In this document: positions 60,570 through 64,000 of the stretch, in pieces
How positions within the stretch are numbered: position 1 is the stretch's first letter
Layout: each line of letters starts with the position of its first letter
Origin: CAILZL01 sp050248275
Lineage (GTDB): Bacteria > Pseudomonadota > Gammaproteobacteria > Steroidobacterales > Steroidobacteraceae
Length of the DNA: 64,000 bases
Direction of reading: 5' to 3'
NCBI GenBank assembly: GCA_050248275.1
Contig: JBFWSR010000017.1
Span: forward strand, 1-64,000
Translations under genes and position numbers: made by a program
The notes under the pieces: model-generated
Database searches by the model: none
Seen by the model: the letters and a program-made list of their open reading frames with translations, nothing else
What the model was told of the DNA's origin: nothing

Positions 60570-60683
60570 ATGAAAGTACGAGCTTCAGTCAAGAAGATCT
60601 GCAAGAACTGCAAGATTGTGCGTCGTCGGCGCATTGTTTATGTCATTTGCTCGGACGCGCGCCACAAGCAGCGTCAGGGTTGA
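60570..60683 (+). CDS. rpmJ: 50S ribosomal protein bL36
   Basis: A 37-aa protein, MKVRASVKKICKNCKIVRRR onward to HKQRQG. The zinc ribbon is intact: C11, C14, C27 and H32, so this is the zinc-binding form. It sits between secY and rpsM, the usual place. Confidence 0.95.
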   Translation: MKVRASVKKICKNCKIVRRRRIVYVICSDARHKQRQG

Positions 60684-60770
60684 ATGACGGGTAGATAAAG
60701 TGGTTGGTGGATTGAGTTCACACCTTTTTTAGTTTACAGTTCCGCGCTTTTCGAGCCGGGAGAGGTCAAG

Positions 60771-61151
60771 ATGGCCCGCATTGCTGGCATCAATATTCCA
60801 ATGAACAAGCACGTATGGGTCGGTCTGACCCATATTTATGGCGTTGGTCGTACCCAGGCTCGCAAGGCCTGTGAAGGTGCGGGTGTCAAGCCCGAAACGC
60901 TGGTCAAGAATCTGACCGACGCGGAAGTGACCGCGCTGCGCTCCCAGATCGCCAAGCTGTCGGTTGAAGGCGACCTGCGTCGTGAAGTAGCCATGAACAT
61001 CAAGCGGCTGATGGACCTGGGTTGCTACCGCGGAATTCGACATCGTCGCGGCCTGCCCATGCACGGTCAGCGTACTCGCACCAATGCTCGTACCCGCAAG
61101 GGACCGCGCAAGGCAGCGATCAAGATGAATGCGCCTCCGGGCAAGGGCTGA
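60771..61151 (+). CDS. rpsM: 30S ribosomal protein uS13
   Basis: S13 (126 aa) is in the 30S head and bridges to the large subunit. It starts ARIAGINIPMNKHVWVGLTHIYG; the basic tail RGQRT-like motif reads PMHGQRTRTNARTRKGP. First gene of the alpha block. Confidence 0.97.
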   Translation: MARIAGINIPMNKHVWVGLTHIYGVGRTQARKACEGAGVKPETLVKNLTDAEVTALRSQIAKLSVEGDLRREVAMNIKRLMDLGCYRGIRHRRGLPMHGQRTRTNARTRKGPRKAAIKMNAPPGKG

Positions 61152-61244
61152 CAGTCCTGATCAGTTCAGGCCGAAAAAAATGCGGCCAGTCTGAGAAGTA
61201 ACGGTTTGAATTAACAGTTTTGTGCATGGCGGGTTTCAAGGCTA

Positions 61245-61658
61245 ATGGCTGATAACAAGCAACAGGCGTCGGGCGGCGCTGCGGGTAAGGCCCGCAAGAA
61301 AGTGAAAAAGCATGTGACCGATGGCGTCGCTCACGTTCATGCTTCATTCAATAACACGATCGTCACGATCACTGATCGGCAGGGCAATGCATTGTCTTGG
61401 GCGACATCGGGTGGTTCTGGCTTCCGTGGCTCGCGCAAGAGCACGCCATTTGCTGCGCAGGTGGCTGCCGAGAAGGCGGGCACCGCCGCTCAGGAACATG
61501 GTCTGAAAAATGTCGAGGTACGCGTCAAGGGTCCCGGCCCGGGCCGGGAGTCTGCGGTGCGTGCCCTGCATGCCTGCGGATTGAAGATTTCCAACATTGC
61601 GGATGTCACGCCTATTCCGCACAACGGCTGCCGGCCGTCCAAGAAGCGTCGCGTTTAA
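61245..61658 (+). CDS. rpsK: 30S ribosomal protein uS11
   Basis: S11 (137 aa) lies on the platform near the exit-site codon. It holds VAHVHASFNNTIVTITDRQG and ends PHNGCRPSKKRRV. Slightly longer at the N-terminus than E. coli S11, by a basic stretch. Confidence 0.97.
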   Translation: MADNKQQASGGAAGKARKKVKKHVTDGVAHVHASFNNTIVTITDRQGNALSWATSGGSGFRGSRKSTPFAAQVAAEKAGTAAQEHGLKNVEVRVKGPGPGRESAVRALHACGLKISNIADVTPIPHNGCRPSKKRRV

Positions 61659-61695
61659 CCGCTGCGCCGTTGTTATCAGGTGTGAGGAATTAGAT

Positions 61696-62319
61696 ATGGC
61701 TCGTTATCTCGGCCCCAAGTGCAAGTTGTCCCGTCGTGAAGGGACAGACCTGTTTTTGAAGAGTGGCGTCAAATCGCTTGAATCCAAGTGCAAGCTTGAA
61801 GTGCCGCCCGGCGGTGTCAAGGGCGAACGCAAGTCACGCCTCTCTGACTACGGCCTGCAGTTGCGCGAAAAGCAGAAGTTGCGTCGTATGTATGGCGTGC
61901 TCGAGCGTCAGTTCCGTGGCTATTACACACGGGCCGCTGGTCGTCCAGGCGCAACAGGTGAAAACCTGCTCAAGCTGCTGGAAGGCCGTCTGGATAACGT
62001 GGTCTATCGCATGGGCTTTGCCGCGACCCGCTCTGAAGCTCGCCAACTGGTGAGTCACAAGGGCGTCACCGTGAATGGCGTTGTAGTGAACGTGCCTTCC
62101 TACCAGTGCGCGGCAGGCGATGTCGTCATGGTTCGTGAAGATGCCCAGAAGCAGGTTCGTATCCAGAACGCATTGCAGATCAAAGGTCAGGTTGGCTTCC
62201 CTGAATGGGTTGAAGTGGACGAAAAGAAGTTCACTGGCGTGTTGAAGCAGCTTCCTGACCGGGGAGACATCCTCCCGGACATCAACGAAAACCTCGTGGT
62301 TGAGTTGTACTCGAAGTAA
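61696..62319 (+). CDS. rpsD: 30S ribosomal protein uS4
   Basis: S4 (207 aa) starts 30S assembly and, in enterics, represses the alpha operon. It starts MARYLGPKCKLSRREGTDLF; the S4 RNA-binding domain has RLDNVVYRMGFAATRSEARQ. ATG 61696 has GAGGAA upstream. Confidence 0.97.
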   Translation: MARYLGPKCKLSRREGTDLFLKSGVKSLESKCKLEVPPGGVKGERKSRLSDYGLQLREKQKLRRMYGVLERQFRGYYTRAAGRPGATGENLLKLLEGRLDNVVYRMGFAATRSEARQLVSHKGVTVNGVVVNVPSYQCAAGDVVMVREDAQKQVRIQNALQIKGQVGFPEWVEVDEKKFTGVLKQLPDRGDILPDINENLVVELYSK

Positions 62320-62388
62320 TTCGCGGTTCGGCAGCCTGCTTGCATTGGTGGGCTGCCGGTTGCTCTTCTAAATATAGGTGAATGTTCC

Positions 62389-63390
62389 ATGCAGGCATTC
62401 GGTGCTGAACTCCTGAAGCCACGCGTTGTGAAGGTGACTCCCACCACACCGCGTCATGCCAAGGTTACGATTGAGCCGTTCGAACGTGGATTCGGGCACA
62501 CGCTGGGCAATGCCCTGCGTCGTGTGCTGCTGTCTTCCATGCCCGGTGCGGCCATTACTGAAGTGGAAATCGACGGCGTCCTCCATGAATACACCAGCGT
62601 CGAAGGCGTGCAGGAAGACGTGGTGGACATCCTGCTGAACCTGAAGCAGGTCGCTGTACGACTCAACGCGCGCGATACCGCCGAGCTGCGTCTGTACAAG
62701 AAGGGCCCCGGCCCGGTGACTGCTGGCGACATCCAGCTCGATCACGATGTCGAAATCATCAATCCCGGTCTGGTCATTGCCAATCTGACCAAGGCAGGCG
62801 AGTTGAGCATGACGCTCAAGATCGAGCGCGGCCGTGGCTATCGCCCGGCAACGCAGGCCAGCGCCGAGGGCTCCAGCAACACGATCGGCCGTTTGCAACT
62901 GGATGCTTCGTTCAGTCCCGTACGTCGCGTCACCTATACGGTGGAAAGTGCGCGCGTCGAACAGCGTACCAACCTGGACAAACTGATTCTGGACATCGAA
63001 ACCAACGGTACCATCGATCCGGAAGAAGCCATCCGTCGCGCCGGTTCGATCCTCAAGGATCAGTTGTCGGTGTTCGTGGATCTGCAGGGTCAGGAAGAAG
63101 GCACCAGCAAGACGGCTGAAGAACTGTTTGATCCAATCCTGTTGCGTCCCGTTGATGAGCTGGAACTCACCGTGCGCAGCGCCAACTGCCTCAAGGCGGA
63201 AAACATCCATTACATCGGCGATCTCGTGCAGCGTACCGAAGTGGAGCTGTTACGTACGCCTAACCTGGGTAAGAAGTCCCTGACCGAGATCAAGGAGGTG
63301 CTTGAAAGTCACGGTCTGAGTCTGGGCATGCGTCTGGATAGCTGGCCGCCGGTCAGCCTCCGCCGCGAAGACGAGCGCAGCATAATTTGA
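62389..63390 (+). CDS. rpoA: RNA polymerase subunit alpha
   Basis: RpoA (333 aa) dimerises to seed polymerase assembly. The N-domain has FERGFGHTLGNALRRVLLSS; the C-domain has RSANCLKAENIHYIGDLV, which binds UP elements and activators, and NLGKKSLTEIKEVL. It lies between rpsD and rplQ. Confidence 0.98.
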   Translation: MQAFGAELLKPRVVKVTPTTPRHAKVTIEPFERGFGHTLGNALRRVLLSSMPGAAITEVEIDGVLHEYTSVEGVQEDVVDILLNLKQVAVRLNARDTAELRLYKKGPGPVTAGDIQLDHDVEIINPGLVIANLTKAGELSMTLKIERGRGYRPATQASAEGSSNTIGRLQLDASFSPVRRVTYTVESARVEQRTNLDKLILDIETNGTIDPEEAIRRAGSILKDQLSVFVDLQGQEEGTSKTAEELFDPILLRPVDELELTVRSANCLKAENIHYIGDLVQRTEVELLRTPNLGKKSLTEIKEVLESHGLSLGMRLDSWPPVSLRREDERSII

Positions 63391-63451
63391 AGTCCTGGAC
63401 AAGCGCCGGCAAATGGCGCTTGTCGAGCTGATCAGTATTTAGAGTAGAACC

Positions 63452-63943
63452 ATGCGTCACCAACTTTCCGGTCGGCAACTGAGCCGCAACTCCTCACATC
63501 GCTCGGCCATGCTGAAAAATATGGCGGCTTCGCTGCTGCAGCATGAAACCATCCGCACCACGGTGCCGAAGGCCAAGGAATTGCGTCGCGTGGTCGAGCC
63601 ATTGATCACTCTCGGCAAGAACGACAGTATGGCCAATCGCCGCCTCGCCTTCGCCCGACTGCGCGATGAAGCCGTGGTTACCAAGCTGTTTGAAGACCTG
63701 GGCCCACGTTTCAAGGCACGTGCCGGTGGTTATACCCGCATCCTGAAGATGGATCCGCGTCCGGGCGATTCTGCGCCGATGGCGCTGATGCAACTGGTCG
63801 ACAAGGCTGCTCCGGTTGAAGTCGCTGCCGAGCCTGAGAAGAAGGCGAAGCGCGCCAAGAAGGCGGCATCGCCTGCTACTGATGGCGCCGCGCCCGCCAA
63901 GAAGCCGCGTGCGCGCAAGCAGAAGACCGAAAGCGAAGGCTGA
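63452..63943 (+). CDS. rplQ: 50S ribosomal protein bL17 with extended tail
   Basis: L17 (163 aa) lies near the tunnel exit. The core, MRHQLSGRQLSRNSSHRSAM onward, ends near residue 120. A tail of some 40 residues rich in Lys, Ala and Pro follows, which E. coli L17 (about 127 aa) lacks. Last gene of the series. Confidence 0.96.
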   Translation: MRHQLSGRQLSRNSSHRSAMLKNMAASLLQHETIRTTVPKAKELRRVVEPLITLGKNDSMANRRLAFARLRDEAVVTKLFEDLGPRFKARAGGYTRILKMDPRPGDSAPMALMQLVDKAAPVEVAAEPEKKAKRAKKAASPATDGAAPAKKPRARKQKTESEG

Positions 63944-63978
63944 TTCTGCACTATCAGTCGATCTGCAGATGATCATGA

Positions 63979-64000
63979 AAGGCCGGGAAACCCCGGCCTT
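63979..64000 (+). terminator. Terminator hairpin after rplQ (cut by the window end)
   Basis: AAGGCCGGG (63979-63987) pairs with CCCGGCCTT (63992-64000). The T-run cannot be judged beyond two T because the sequence stops here. Confidence 0.6.

Overview
The window is chromosomal DNA of a gammaproteobacterium of fairly high GC. Three conserved blocks support this: hemA-prfA divergent from a TPR lipoprotein gene, then lolB-ispE-tRNA(Gln)-prs-rplY-pth-ychF-tRNA(Met), which is the gene order I know from Pseudomonas; the tRNA(Tyr)-tRNA(Gly)-tRNA(Thr)-tuf-tRNA(Trp)-secE-nusG-rplKAJL-rpoBC block; and the str/S10/spc/alpha ribosomal protein series from rpsL to rplQ. The accessory genes (amidohydrolase, DUF6152 protein, DoxX-like and YciI proteins, GST, SnoaL-like protein, TonB receptor) resemble those of aromatic- or steroid-degrading non-enteric lineages such as Steroidobacterales/Nevskiales. 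That placement is inference only, and no rRNA is present to test it.

Layout. 1-4.9 kb: metabolic accessory genes. A 16-bp palindrome lies upstream of an unrecognised small gene that overlaps an amidohydrolase gene. A secreted protein of unknown function, a DUF6152 periplasmic protein, a DoxX-like membrane protein, a YciI-like protein and a glutathione S-transferase follow. 4.9-15.2 kb: the hemA/prfA and lolB-to-ychF housekeeping block, ending in a 2Fe-2S ferredoxin gene. 15.3-30.3 kb: single genes and small sets, comprising a UbiA/MenA-like prenyltransferase, a Tat-exported SnoaL-like protein, a TonB-dependent receptor, an alpha/beta hydrolase, a YfcH-like epimerase and an AtoE-type short-chain fatty acid transporter. 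A two-component cluster follows (hybrid kinase, second kinase, FixJ-type regulator), then an M48 lipoprotein, a PilZ protein, murI and an HDOD protein with a degenerate GGDEF domain. 30.4-64 kb: transcription and translation genes almost without a break.

The second half shows several RNA control sites that can be read directly: an L1-type site before rplK, an L10 leader before rplJ, an attenuator hairpin between rplL and rpoB, a possible two-state hairpin leader before rpsL, and a terminator plus promoter that split rpsJ from rplC. The two EF-Tu genes are copies of a 1,205-bp repeat with no difference seen, which implies gene conversion.

I found no CRISPR array, insertion sequence, prophage or obvious defence system. 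The best leads for new biology are the rpsL leader, the HDOD protein with a dead GGDEF motif but intact I-site, the three-gene sensor cluster next to the fatty acid transporter, and the secreted/DUF6152/DoxX group. None of these is proven to be a new system.
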